A stretch of DNA of 12,132 nt from Cylindrotheca closterium (lineage: Eukaryota; Bacillariophyta; Bacillariophyceae; Bacillariales; Bacillariaceae), in the NCBI GenBank assembly GCA_933822405.4, contig CAKOGP040001982.1, forward strand, positions 1 through 12,132, written 5' to 3'. The notes beneath the pieces are model-generated. The model ran no database searches. It was not told the origin of the DNA and worked only from the letters and a program-made list of their open reading frames with translations. A program made the position numbers and the translations under genes. How positions within the stretch are numbered: the first letter of the stretch is position 1; every line of letters starts with the position of its first letter. Positions 1 through 7,087 of the stretch are shown here, piece after piece.

Positions 1-166
1 TGGTATCATCGCCTTTAGTATAATAAGAGAAGCAACTTCCGCAGAAAATTCTAGCTCTATGTTGCCTTGGGACTTCGTAGACGTCCCGAAACCTCTCCAA
101 AAGTAGTTTTCGTACCTTGTTGAGGTTAGCAGTGATTTCAGAGGTGAGAGGGGCAAATGCATCCAT
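1..166 (-). CDS. N-terminus of unrecognised protein, runs off left edge
   Basis: On the minus strand an ATG at 166-164 opens a frame with no stop through 55 codons to the window edge, so the gene is 3'-truncated by the window. The protein begins MDAFAPLTSEITANLNKVRK, continues with a charged, probably helical stretch (LLLERFRDVYEV, residues 21-32) and has a CGSC pair at residues 42-45 followed by FSYY. A CxxC pair could be half of a zinc site, but a second pair is not visible. I do not recognise the family. Support is the long open frame and a plausible composition; there is no homology I can name. A GT inside the AAG-GTA codons near residue 17-18 means an intron cannot be excluded. The start is the first in-frame ATG; an upstream exon is possible. 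Confidence 0.45.
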   Translation of the reverse strand, partial: MDAFAPLTSEITANLNKVRKLLLERFRDVYEVPRQHRARIFCGSCFSYYTKGDDT

Positions 167-1136
167 ATCGCTTCATACAAACAAGATGGATACGATCACG
201 ATACAGAGAATGTCCGCGACCCACGAGTTTTCCTCCAGAGGCTCACCATTGCCAGGAAAATTTGATGTGGTGGTTGAAGAATTCTCAACAGGCGAGCGCA
301 TACCGGTAGAAGTGCGCAATGTGTTCGGAAACTGCTGACGTACGGGAAAAACCGGGTTTGCGCGCAAAATCCACCAAGGCCTTGTGGAAATTTGCCATAC
401 AGATAGAACCAAAATGGAACCAAAATGGCATCCAAGACATCACATTTGTCAACATTACCACTACAGTACTGAGGGAATACGTAACAAAGCTAACATATTA
501 CCTACATCCAAGCCTATAATACATTACCTACGACTCTTTGTTTTCTTTAATTCATTCCATTCTCTCCACAGTGGCAGTCTTTGCCATTCTCATCAAGCAA
601 CATCTTCATCAATTGCCATCAGCAACTGCCACAGCAACATGGAAACCATAGTAGCTCTCAAACATAACAATCAACAGAGCTTAGACCTTGGGGACAAAAG
701 AAGGGAAGGAAAGGGAAGAGGAATCCTTCATTCGGTCGTGTCGTTTCCAGCCTCTTCTGTACTTGTTTCATTTTCTCGTCGATAGCTATCACACCACTTC
801 TCTGACCTTGCATGATTGCAAATCAAACCCCATTGCTCTTCTGGAACACGTGTTGTAGATGGTGTCTGTGTTGTAGCCGGCATAGTTACCTTCTTTGGCT
901 TCCATTTCGCCATCAATCATTGTCCCATCGTGAGCGGTGGTTTTTCGTGGATCGGGGTCATATCTTTACAGAGTTCGAAAAAAGAAACATTGAGATGGGA
1001 TGGTTGTTGTATCATTGCGCAAACGCGGGTGTGATCCAAGGATATGATGCAGTATATAACCATGATGAAATGCTCAACGGACGAAAGGAATCAGCTCGTA
1101 AAATTCTCTAACCACTTTCAGTTCATCATAAGGTCT
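167..1136. other. intergenic region without a convincing gene
   Basis: No recognisable domain is present. Two overlapping open frames deserve mention. A plus frame at 812-1111 (99 aa) has a protein-like C-terminal half (contains EMGWLLYHCANAGVIQGYDA). A minus frame at 916-728 (62 aa; starts MMAKWKPKKVTMPATT) has sensible codons. They overlap, so at most one is coding, and neither matches a family I know. A 28-nt uninterrupted purine tract lies at 696-723, and a 12-bp near-tandem repeat (accaaaatgga) at 409-430. Otherwise I see nothing specific. Confidence 0.4.
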
Positions 1137-1140
1137 TTTA

Positions 1141-1164
1141 GGAGTCACCCGAACCGTCTGGCCT
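1141..1164 (+). repeat. left terminal inverted repeat
   Basis: Exact 24-bp reverse complement of 2606-2629. It begins GGAGTCACCCG directly after a TA dinucleotide. With flanking TTTA the palindromic match extends to 1137. Confidence 0.85.
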
Positions 1165-1485
1165 TCATCCGCCACGCGGACAATTAACGGAAAATTCAAA
1201 AAGAAGTGAGACACAAGTCGGGCAAAAAGAACGCGCGCAAAGTGTTACACATGAACCTACCGGATTGAATTCGAGGCTTGCTGGCTCATTTTGCCGCCAG
1301 AAATGCAGTCCCGTGAGGAAAGGAGTCACAAAGACTCCGCAAAGGAGTGAAAAATTGTGGATCTCCGAAATAATGATTGTCGTAGGGAATCGATATGTTG
1401 CAAGTCGGAAGAAAACCAGCGCATACGTAAGCAGAATTCTATTACACCTAGCCAATGAGATCCTTTTTATTTGCATTGGCTTTGA

Positions 1486-1535
1486 CACCTTCTCCCAAGA
1501 GGTCCGTTTCATTGGCACCTTTTCCCAAGAGGTCC
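1486..1535 (+). repeat. two-copy 30-bp direct repeat inside the TIR element
   Basis: The segment 1486-1505 (caccttctcccaagaggtcc) recurs at 1516-1535 with a single C/T difference, a 30-bp period. A looser related segment precedes it (gagatcctttttatttgcattgg, about 1457-1479), and gccaatg at 1451-1457 is the reverse complement of cattggc at 1474-1480. The period is a multiple of three, so surrounding frames stay open (repeated TFSQEV in one frame), but nothing indicates that this is translated. Confidence 0.7.
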
Positions 1536-1950
1536 TTTTATTAGAGTTCCCAAAGACGGGATCCAAATGCACCAATTTTGCCCAACTTGGCGCTTGGAAG
1601 AATTGCTTCTTCTTGGCTACGACTTGTGACGACGAACGGTTGAGACCAGCAGTACCTGGTTACCAGGTACTTCTCTTCCCCTGTCAAATCGATCTGTCAT
1701 AAGAATAATCAGAATAATTGTATGTCTATAGTCTTATTGAAATGCCAATCTATTCAAATGTAGGATTCGCGAGCATGGTGTCTGCTTATGATCTTTGATG
1801 CGACGGAGCCACGTTGAATTCGTCCAAGACTGTTGAAAGAGACATTTATTGCGCCTCTTTCTATTATAGGAGTGCTTTCGTTGGTGGCAATGACACATCG
1901 AGACAGCTCAAAAGAAGAAGAGGTTGTGCTTGTAGAAAAGGAATACCCGT

Positions 1951-2238
1951 AACGTAGCGAATTTTGTTGATTGATGTTTCATTCCAAAAATTATGTTGCC
2001 AACGTAGAATGGCAGAACCTCAGTCAATACTTCGCAAAAAGAAAGACGCAAACGTAGCTCATTCGTAGAATAACAGGTCGGTGACTTTGCAACGTAGAGC
2101 ATTTGACTTGTTGACGAGTTGACATCAGAACATTGTTTTGGCAACAACAGAATGACAAAATCTCGTTCAAAACTTCGCGGATATACAGGCGAAATAGACG
2201 CAAGCGTAGATCTTTCGTAGTATCATAGATTGTTTACT
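1951..2238 (+). repeat. degenerate 140-bp tandem duplication
   Basis: Two diverged units start with aacgtag at 1951 and 2091. Shared landmarks in the same order include aacgtag, a cattcc/catcag-to-ttg stretch, tcaa(t/a)acttcgc, (a/t)agacgcaa(a/g)cgtag and ttcgtag. Similarity is clear but patchy, with small indels, so the duplication is old. Unit 1 spans about 1951-2090 and unit 2 about 2091-2238. It is internal to the TIR element, and on the minus strand it overlaps the end of the open frame at 2454-2167. Confidence 0.5.
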
Positions 2239-2454
2239 TGAGTTGGTGGGGTCTCGTTGGTTCGTCAAGGTCTCTTTCCCGTCGGCATCATTGAAAGCAA
2301 TTTTGGAAAGGTCTTGAATCATGATAGTGATAGGGAAATGAAAGTCGATCGATTGCAGAAGCGCAACCACATTCATTCGATCCGTCTCATCACTGCGCAT
2401 AGAGCGATAATAGAGTTGTGTAAGAAACTTGTATGGAGGAGATGCAACGCCCAT
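2167..2454 (-). CDS. 95-aa open frame inside TIR element, unrecognised
   Basis: This minus-strand frame begins MGVASPPYKFLTQLYY and ends ACVYFACISAKF. Composition is protein-like, with a possible helical segment around MNVVALLQSIDFHFPITIMI (residues 27-46), but no catalytic motif or known domain is visible. Its last ~20 codons fall in unit 2 of the 140-bp tandem duplication; the corresponding part of unit 1 encodes a similar but diverged peptide ending in a stop. Just upstream on the same strand is an ATGAAAATGAAG followed by a consensus 5' splice site GTAAGT, so a spliced gene is conceivable, though the obvious join runs straight into a stop. It could be a captured host fragment or chance. 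Confidence 0.2.
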   Translation of the reverse strand: MGVASPPYKFLTQLYYRSMRSDETDRMNVVALLQSIDFHFPITIMIQDLSKIAFNDADGKETLTNQRDPTNSSKQSMILRKIYACVYFACISAKF

Positions 2455-2605
2455 CCGAAACTTACCTTCATTTTCATTGCAATTTTGATGAAACCGTGAG
2501 TGAATGAATGATTGATGAATTCAAATCTAACGGATAGAAGGCCGGCGAGCGGGTATGCCGGCGTGACGTTTTGAATCTCGGCGGGAAATGGAGATTGACT
2601 GGGAA

Positions 2606-2629
2606 AGGCCAGACGGTTCGGGTGACTCC
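2606..2629 (-). repeat. right terminal inverted repeat
   Basis: Exact reverse complement of 1141-1164, followed by TAAA. It ends GGTGACTCC directly before the TA dinucleotide. Confidence 0.85.
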
Positions 2630-2633
2630 TAAA

Positions 2634-2896
2634 CTACCTACGTGTTGTATGGCATATAATATTTGATTTGTATAAAGGTATATGCCTGCTCAAGTTTTGA
2701 AGCTACCATCGAACGCAGGGAAAAGGGAGTTTTTACGGGATTGCTCAACAAACAACGAATTTTCTTGGCGCTACAGGAGTTTTTACCGGACAAATTGCCA
2801 ATACAGGATCGAAGGAGAATATACGGGAAAAAACGGATGGGAGTACATACCATTCCCGTAAATCTTCCAGAAACCCCGTAACTTTCGTCCGCAGTA
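2634..2896 (+). promoter_or_regulatory. candidate 5' LTR body / promoter of Copia element 1
   Basis: This stretch lies between the TIR element and the 36-bp end repeat of the Copia unit, where a 5' LTR is expected. It has a TATA-like box (tataaagg, 2671-2678), a 15-bp direct repeat ggagtttttac(g/c)gga at 2726-2740 and 2776-2790 (50-bp period), and an 8-bp inverted repeat tacgggaa/ttcccgta at 2822-2829 and 2853-2860. I could not find a matching body in the 3' flank beyond the last ~50 bp, so either the LTRs have diverged strongly or the assignment is wrong. Confidence 0.25.
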
Positions 2897-2932
2897 AACA
2901 TCGTAACGCATAGTGACGATAATATTTATATG
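2897..2932 (+). repeat. candidate 5' LTR terminus
   Basis: This sequence (aacatcgtaacgca...ttatatg) recurs at 6562-6595 with one 2-bp indel (TA at 2911-2912 absent in the other copy) and no other difference. The 12-15 bases before each copy are also loosely alike. It is followed immediately by TGGTTTATCAG, which resembles the TGGTATCAG primer-binding site of many Copia elements but with two extra bases. Position relative to gag and to the end of RNase H fits LTR 3' ends. A quasi-palindrome atcgtaac/gtgacgat is contained within it. Confidence 0.4.
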
Positions 2933-2979
2933 GTTTATCAGATCCAGCAATAACTGCTGAAAGTTATTCAACGAACAAA

Positions 2980-3005
2980 AATGAAAATGAAAATGAAAAT
3001 GAAAA
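2980..3005 (+). repeat. (atgaaa)n microsatellite in Copia 1 leader
   Basis: About four copies of atgaaa run from 2980 to 3005 in the untranslated leader before gag. Confidence 0.8.
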
Positions 3006-3050
3006 CTACAACAACCACAAAACGGCATCGAGCGTACTACGAACGCTATG

Positions 3051-3318
3051 ATGGGTGACACAACACCAATGGCAAATGTAATAACGAATGGGTGCCGCAA
3101 CACCAACGAAAACTGCCTTGATGGGTGCCGCAACACCAACGAAAACTGCTTTGATGGGTGCCGCAACACCAACGAAAACTGCTTTGATGGGTGCTGCAAC
3201 ACCAAGGAAAACTGCTTTGATGGGTGCCGCAACACCAACGAAAACTGCTTTGATGGGTGCTGCAACACCAACGAAAACTGCTTTGATGGGTGCCGCAACA
3301 CCAACGAAAACTGTAGCC
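3051..3318 (+). repeat. 33-bp minisatellite, seven units plus a degenerate first unit
   Basis: Seven contiguous 33-bp units start at 3088, 3121, 3154, 3187, 3220, 3253 and 3286; the last diverges after its 28th base. A related proto-unit (atgggtgacacaacaccaat...) occupies 3051-3087. Units differ by single bases (ccg/ctg, accaacg/accaagg). As 33 is divisible by three, all frames repeat: frame 3088-3330 encodes MGAATPTKTAL units, frame 3048-3326 encodes GCRNTNENCFD units, and the minus strand reads RHPSKQFSLVL. It sits in the leader of Copia element 1, just before gag. Every unit supplies an in-frame ATG. I see no evidence that it is translated. Confidence 0.95.
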
Positions 3319-3362
3319 TTTTTTAAATAAAAAAAAAACCGAAAACTTTAACTAACAATACG

Positions 3363-4909
3363 ATGTATGACATTGATATAGGCAACATGGCCGCCGTCCC
3401 TCCTCTCTTCACCGTTCATGACAATATGGTCATTTGTGGCATTAACGATGCAACCCTATTCCAAGGACGTACGCAAGCTGAGAGAATTGCTTATGAAATA
3501 TTCTCTGATGATTTTAACACTACAATGGATGTATCCATTGACGAACTTAACGACGAACTCAAAACAATTGCAGGAATGACTACTGCACAAGGGCAAATTC
3601 GATTGATGCCTGGCATCAAGAAAAATATTCGCGCCTTCATCCAATGGTGCAGGGACGAATTCCGCATGGGACGGGACCCAGCAACAGTACAATTTCCAGT
3701 CATTGATGCAGCCCAACTGTTTTGACGCATGAAAACACACGAGCAATATGTGTATGCCTCCAAATTGATGTCACAACAAGCACTGCCTCAAGACTTCACC
3801 AACGACGTCACATGGGAGGATTGGCACCCAACGTTTGTGAAGTACCTCCGTACCATGTGGTCCAAACCAACGAAGCGTCAGTTCCGACATACCACGAAGA
3901 CTTCCTAGAGATGTACATCCAAATGGCACCACTCGACGGCGAAGCCTTCACGATGGACAACGCCAAAGTTTTAGTCCTCTTGCGAAAATACATCGTGGGC
4001 AATACCCAGGCCGAGGCGACAATACGAGCCATTAATGTTGAAGGCAAAGGAAGAGATGCATTTATCGCCCTACGCACCCACTACAAAGGAGAAGGACTCC
4101 TAGCCCACGACATCGTCGAGGCCGAAAACACAATCAAGAACCTATACTACGTGGGAGAAAAGCCTACCATGAACTGGGCCATGTTTGAACGCATGCTGAA
4201 GAAAGCATACGCAGCATCCGACAAACATGAGGGGAGAGTAGTACATTCGGAGGCAATGAAACTACGTAACCTGCAAACCAAGGTTACTGCATCGTTCCTA
4301 CAACTGAACAAGACGGCGATTGACACGGAAATTGGCAAACGGCCGATGGTGATGAATTTCACGACAGCACTACGAATCTACCGAACTGCAGTGAGGGAAA
4401 AGTTTCCCCAAGGAGCCAACAATGCTACTGACAGGGGACGACACTTGGGCAAGGCTCGAGCTAGTAACAATAGGAACAGGCAAAACGACGACAGGAGCAG
4501 GAGCCAAAACGGAGGAGGGAGAAACAGACACAGAGATGAAGAAGAAATTACCCTGAGCAATGGGGAGAAGATCTGGTACCGCCCCAGTTATCACTTTCCC
4601 CGTGATCAGCTACGGGCAATGACTGATTCCCAACAAGAACGCATGTCAAATGAAAGGGCTGCGCATCGTGCACATCAAGGAATGCCGGCAAGACAAACGC
4701 GACAGAACACCACGGAAACACAACTGTCTGAGTTAAGAGCAGAGATGGCGTCACTCAGATCAAACAACGTCCCTGGGGCTGTTGAAACGGGAGAATCAGC
4801 TACACGAATATCACAGGTGACGATGGGGACTGGTGGAATTTCCGTAATGGGCGGACGCAACCAACAAGCGAGCGGGCACAACCAACAGGCAGGTGGATCG
4901 TCACCATGA
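3363..4909 (+). pseudogene. gag: Copia element 1 gag, disrupted
   Basis: Gag is the structural capsid protein that packages the retrotransposon RNA. An N-terminal piece (3363-3722, 120 codons; alternative start MAAVPPLF at 3390) ends at TGA 3723-3725. The same frame then continues to 3905 with the conserved-looking WEDWHPTFVKYLRT segment (from 3813). Gag homology moves to another frame at about 3855-3870, carrying PTYHEDFLEMY, then MAPLDGEAF and GRDAFIALRTHYKGEG (compare GRKAYFALIKTYLGDDK in the second element). The C-terminus has an arginine-rich basic tract (RNRQNDDRSRSQNGGGRNRHR) and the module ITLSNGEKIWYRPSYHFPRD; no CCHC zinc knuckle is present. The frame ends at TGA 4907-4909. The ATG at 3722 is probably not a true start: its first ~47 codons are out of frame with gag homology. 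Lesions: one nonsense codon and one frameshift. Confidence 0.7.
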
Positions 4910-6312
4910 TCCGCGGTAGGTGAGGTCAAACGAATTGTGCGAGTGATCTCATCCAACACAGCCACATCTCAACAACCGGTACAACAACCAACACCTGGAA
5001 CGCTAGCAAGTAATGAAATGGACACCAATGCCGACACTTGTTGCCTTGGCAAGAACTTTGTGATCATGAGTTACACACCAAGATCAGCAGATGTTATGCA
5101 TACGACCCAGCATTACCACCTACAAACGTCCCTATTGTGTCGGGAGCAACTGCTTTTGATTGTCCACAGACTGGTAATACGTTCATCTTGATAATTAACG
5201 AAGCACTCTACTATGGGAACCGATTGGACCATTCACTAATCAACCCAAACCAGGTACAAAGTTTCGGAATTCCCCTATGGGATAACCCTTTTGACGAAAC
5301 AAGGCATGTTGGTATTGAATCCAAAAAGATATTCATAGCATTAAAGGCAAAAGGCACAAAGTTACTTTTTGATTCAAGGGCGCCAACTGAACAAGAACTT
5401 GCAACCTGTCTCCACACCGACCTGACGAGCAAGGTGCCGTGGAACCCAGGAACTGTCCAACTTGGTAAGGTCTCCGCAGCCCACGAAGACACTGAGGACC
5501 ATGTAGACGATCCAAGATCCAACGAGGCAGAACTGAGACACTTAGACCCCATAATGCAAGGGATGAACGAATGGCCCACCGTGCAAACGGCGATGGCCGA
5601 TGGGGAAAGATTCTTGAAACAAATGGCAAGAACAGGAAACGAACGATTTGCAGACGTGCCAGTAAGGCCATCGTTTGTATCCACTGAACGACATACCAAG
5701 GCAAAGTTGACCTTGTACTTCGATTATAGGGCGCCAAACTTGGATTACTCCAAATTGAGGTCCTCTAGAGAAGACTTCCAGGCATACTATCGAGACGCAA
5801 AAGAGGAAATGCCGCACAACGCACCCAAGCCAAGGGGACAAAGCGTAGGGAGTACCACATGGGTAGATGCTTCTCACGGTGCTAACAAGAAGACACGAAA
5901 ATCACATACGGGTTATGTGATCTTCCGCAATCGAGCTCCCATATTATGGCACAGCAAAAGGCAGAACACGGTAGAAGCGAGCACTTTTGGTTCGGAGTTT
6001 ATCGCCTTGAAAGCATGCATTGAGGCCATCGCACATTTGAGATTCAAGTTGAGGATGTTTGGAATCCCTTTGGAGGATGAACCAACACACATATTTTGCG
6101 ACAATGAGAGCGTGGTGACGAATGCAACAAAGGTCGAATCGACCTTGAACAAGAAGCACAATTCCATAGCATACCATTATACAAGATGGAACGTGGCTGC
6201 TGGAGTTGTCGATGTATCATGGACACCAGGAATGTTAAACCTCGCTGATGTCTTCACGAAGCGGTTGACCCTGGAAAGACGGGGACGCCTATATGGTGAA
6301 TGGACGTACTAG
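4910..6312 (+). pseudogene. pol: Copia element 1 pol remnant: protease plus RNase H, IN and RT deleted
   Basis: Downstream of the gag TGA the same frame stays open and reaches the retropepsin signature MDTNADTCCLGKNF (Asp codon 5021-5023). Homology then jumps frame at 5092-5096, as if one T were lost, and continues in the frame ending at 6312 with HSLINPNQVQSFGIPLWDN and a linker ending VSTERHTKAKLT, which is how the pre-integrase region begins in this family. At about 5708-5716 it passes straight into LYFDYRAPNLDY, the linker before RNase H, so integrase and reverse transcriptase (roughly 2 kb or more) are missing in frame. RNase H keeps its acidic residues: Asp in WVDASH (5866), Glu in FGSEF (5995), Asp in FCDNES (6100) and Asp in NLADVF (6247), plus the conserved YHYTR. 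The RNase H cannot be reached by ordinary translation from gag. Domain calls rest on motif recognition. Confidence 0.75.
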
Positions 6313-6561
6313 TCATGTTATCGAACTGAATTCCATCGTTGGTATCCAGCTCGAGGGGACCAAATAAAGGTGACTGTGCTATAGGATGCGAGATGCGCCG
6401 TACTGATACGAACATGTACGATTGTAAGCGGTCTGTGAGTAGTAAGGATAAATCGGCTGCTTACAAAAGCTGTCGATGAACGATGAACACACTCTTTTTA
6501 AGAATACGTTTGATTGCAATACTGTCTACCGTCTACCATAACTACTACTTCGTAAGTCAAC
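6313..6561 (+). other. 3' untranslated region / candidate 3' LTR body of Copia element 1
   Basis: Non-coding stretch between the RNase H stop and the right end repeat. A short purine-rich run, gagggga (6353-6359), is a possible polypurine tract for plus-strand priming, though weak. The last ~30 bases before 6562 resemble the bases before 2897 (ttcgt...agt..aacatcg). No clear LTR start could be fixed. Confidence 0.25.
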
Positions 6562-6595
6562 AACATCGTAACGCAGTGACGATAATATTTATATG
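6562..6595 (+). repeat. candidate 3' LTR terminus
   Basis: Second copy of the end repeat, 34 bp, lying 250 bp after the RNase H stop codon. It has the same quasi-palindrome (atcgtaac gca gtgacgat) and the same AT-rich tail. Immediately afterwards the sequence changes to the A/C-rich block, consistent with this being the element's right boundary. No target-site duplication could be identified. Confidence 0.4.
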
Positions 6596-6651
6596 CGAGC
6601 CCACCACCCCAAAAATTAAAATTAAAAAATAATAATAATAAATTAAAACAA

Positions 6652-6740
6652 GCGCAAAAACTATACAACGAAACCCATAACGCGCGCAAAAACTATACAA
6701 TGAAACCCATAACACGCGCGAAAACTACACAATGAACCGA
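6652..6740 (+). repeat. 32-bp tandem repeat, about 2.7 units
   Basis: Units start at 6652, 6684 and 6716 with gcgcaaaaactatacaa or a close variant, followed by (c/t)gaaacccataac; the third is truncated after aatgaaccg. Differences are single substitutions (caacga/caatga, gcgca/gcgcg). Confidence 0.85.
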
Positions 6741-6816
6741 AAAATATATATATCGCCCCGAAAAAAAAGAAAGAAAAAAAAGGAACACACACACCACAAC
6801 CAGTATTACACGACCC

Positions 6817-7087
6817 AAAACATGACCCAAAAAAGCATAGTGCAGTAGGTCGAAGCACACATGACGATACAAGTTGACCCAAAAGAGTAGCCAACAACAA
6901 ATATGGTATGTCGCAGCATATGATAAAAGTTGACAAACGAGTAGCCAACAAGAGTAGCCAACAAGAGTAACCAACAAGAGTAACCAACAAGAAAGACCCA
7001 AACAGTACAGTATGTCGCAGCATACTGTGCTTGTTGACCCAACAAAAGCGTAGCCAACAACAAAGTATAGTATGTCGCAGCATACTC
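6817..7087 (+). repeat. four-unit composite repeat ending in conserved hairpins
   Basis: Each unit reads (g/a)ttgac...aaa...gtagccaacaa... and then a hairpin. Clear units are 6873-6928, 6929-7032 and 7033-7087; a degenerate one precedes at about 6817-6872. The hairpin core GTATGTCGCAGCATAC is at 7010-7025 and 7070-7085, and at 6906-6921 with the last base changed. Its stem GTATG/CATAC encloses the loop TCGCAG; at 7007-7028 the stem extends to 8 bp (ACAGTATG/CATACTGT). The middle unit is expanded by four 13-bp repeats (gtagccaacaaga, later gtaaccaacaaga) at 6941-6992. Confidence 0.8.

Larger units (their letters stand above)
1141..2629. mobile_element. 1.49-kb TIR element with TA flanks, probably non-autonomous DNA transposon
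   Basis: The sequence at 1141-1164 (starting GGAGTCACCC and ending TCTGGCCT) is repeated as an exact reverse complement at 2606-2629, giving 24-bp terminal inverted repeats. Both ends are flanked by TA; including flanking bases the match is 28 bp (1137-1164 against 2606-2633). The outer bases TTTA and TAAA are what insertion at the TA of a TTTAAA site would leave, the target-duplication habit of the Tc1/mariner superfamily. GC-rich hairpin-prone motifs lie just inside each end (ccgc/gcgg at 1169-1179; two GCCGGC copies at 2541-2546 and 2557-2562). No DDE/D transposase is recognisable in any frame, so I infer a non-autonomous derivative mobilised in trans. Identical TIRs suggest a fairly recent insertion. 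The superfamily call is inference; the TIRs are seen directly. Confidence 0.7.
2897..6595 (+). mobile_element. Copia element 1 (CoDi-like), decayed and internally deleted
   Basis: In order: a 36-bp end repeat (2897-2932), a tRNA-primer-site-like TGGTTTATCAG (2931-2941), a leader with minisatellite, gag in broken frames (3363-4906), a retropepsin segment (about 5015-5300), a linker reaching the start of the pre-integrase region (to about 5710), then directly the RT/RNase H linker and RNase H (about 5710-6312), and a second end repeat (6562-6595). Integrase and reverse transcriptase are absent. The order Gag-PR-(IN-RT missing)-RH is that of Ty1/Copia. Nonsense codons and frameshifts make it non-autonomous and probably dead. 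Outer limits are uncertain because full LTRs could not be aligned; the left end could lie as far out as about 2640. Confidence 0.7.

Noticed and set aside
1265..1702. 145-aa plus-strand frame as transposase of the TIR element
   Set aside because: No DDE/D spacing, no helix-turn-helix, and it overlaps a 136-aa minus frame. It is opened partly by the 30-bp repeat.
3048..3326. Cys-rich repeat protein (GCRNTNENCFD units) or antisense RHPSKQFSLVL repeat protein
   Set aside because: All frames of a 33-bp minisatellite stay open by arithmetic. There is no flanking domain, and the location is a retroelement leader.
3722..3862. Use of the ATG at 3722 as the start of a second Copia protein
   Set aside because: Gag-like residues (WEDWHPTFVKYLRT) lie in the other frame over this interval; the 3722 frame only joins the homology after about 3860.
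5211..5877. Minus-strand frames of 111-162 aa
   Set aside because: Shadows of the Copia 1 protease/RNase H coding region on the plus strand.
6817..7087. CRISPR-like array
   Set aside because: Repeats are few and diverged, the intervening sequence is itself repeated rather than unique, and the context is eukaryotic.
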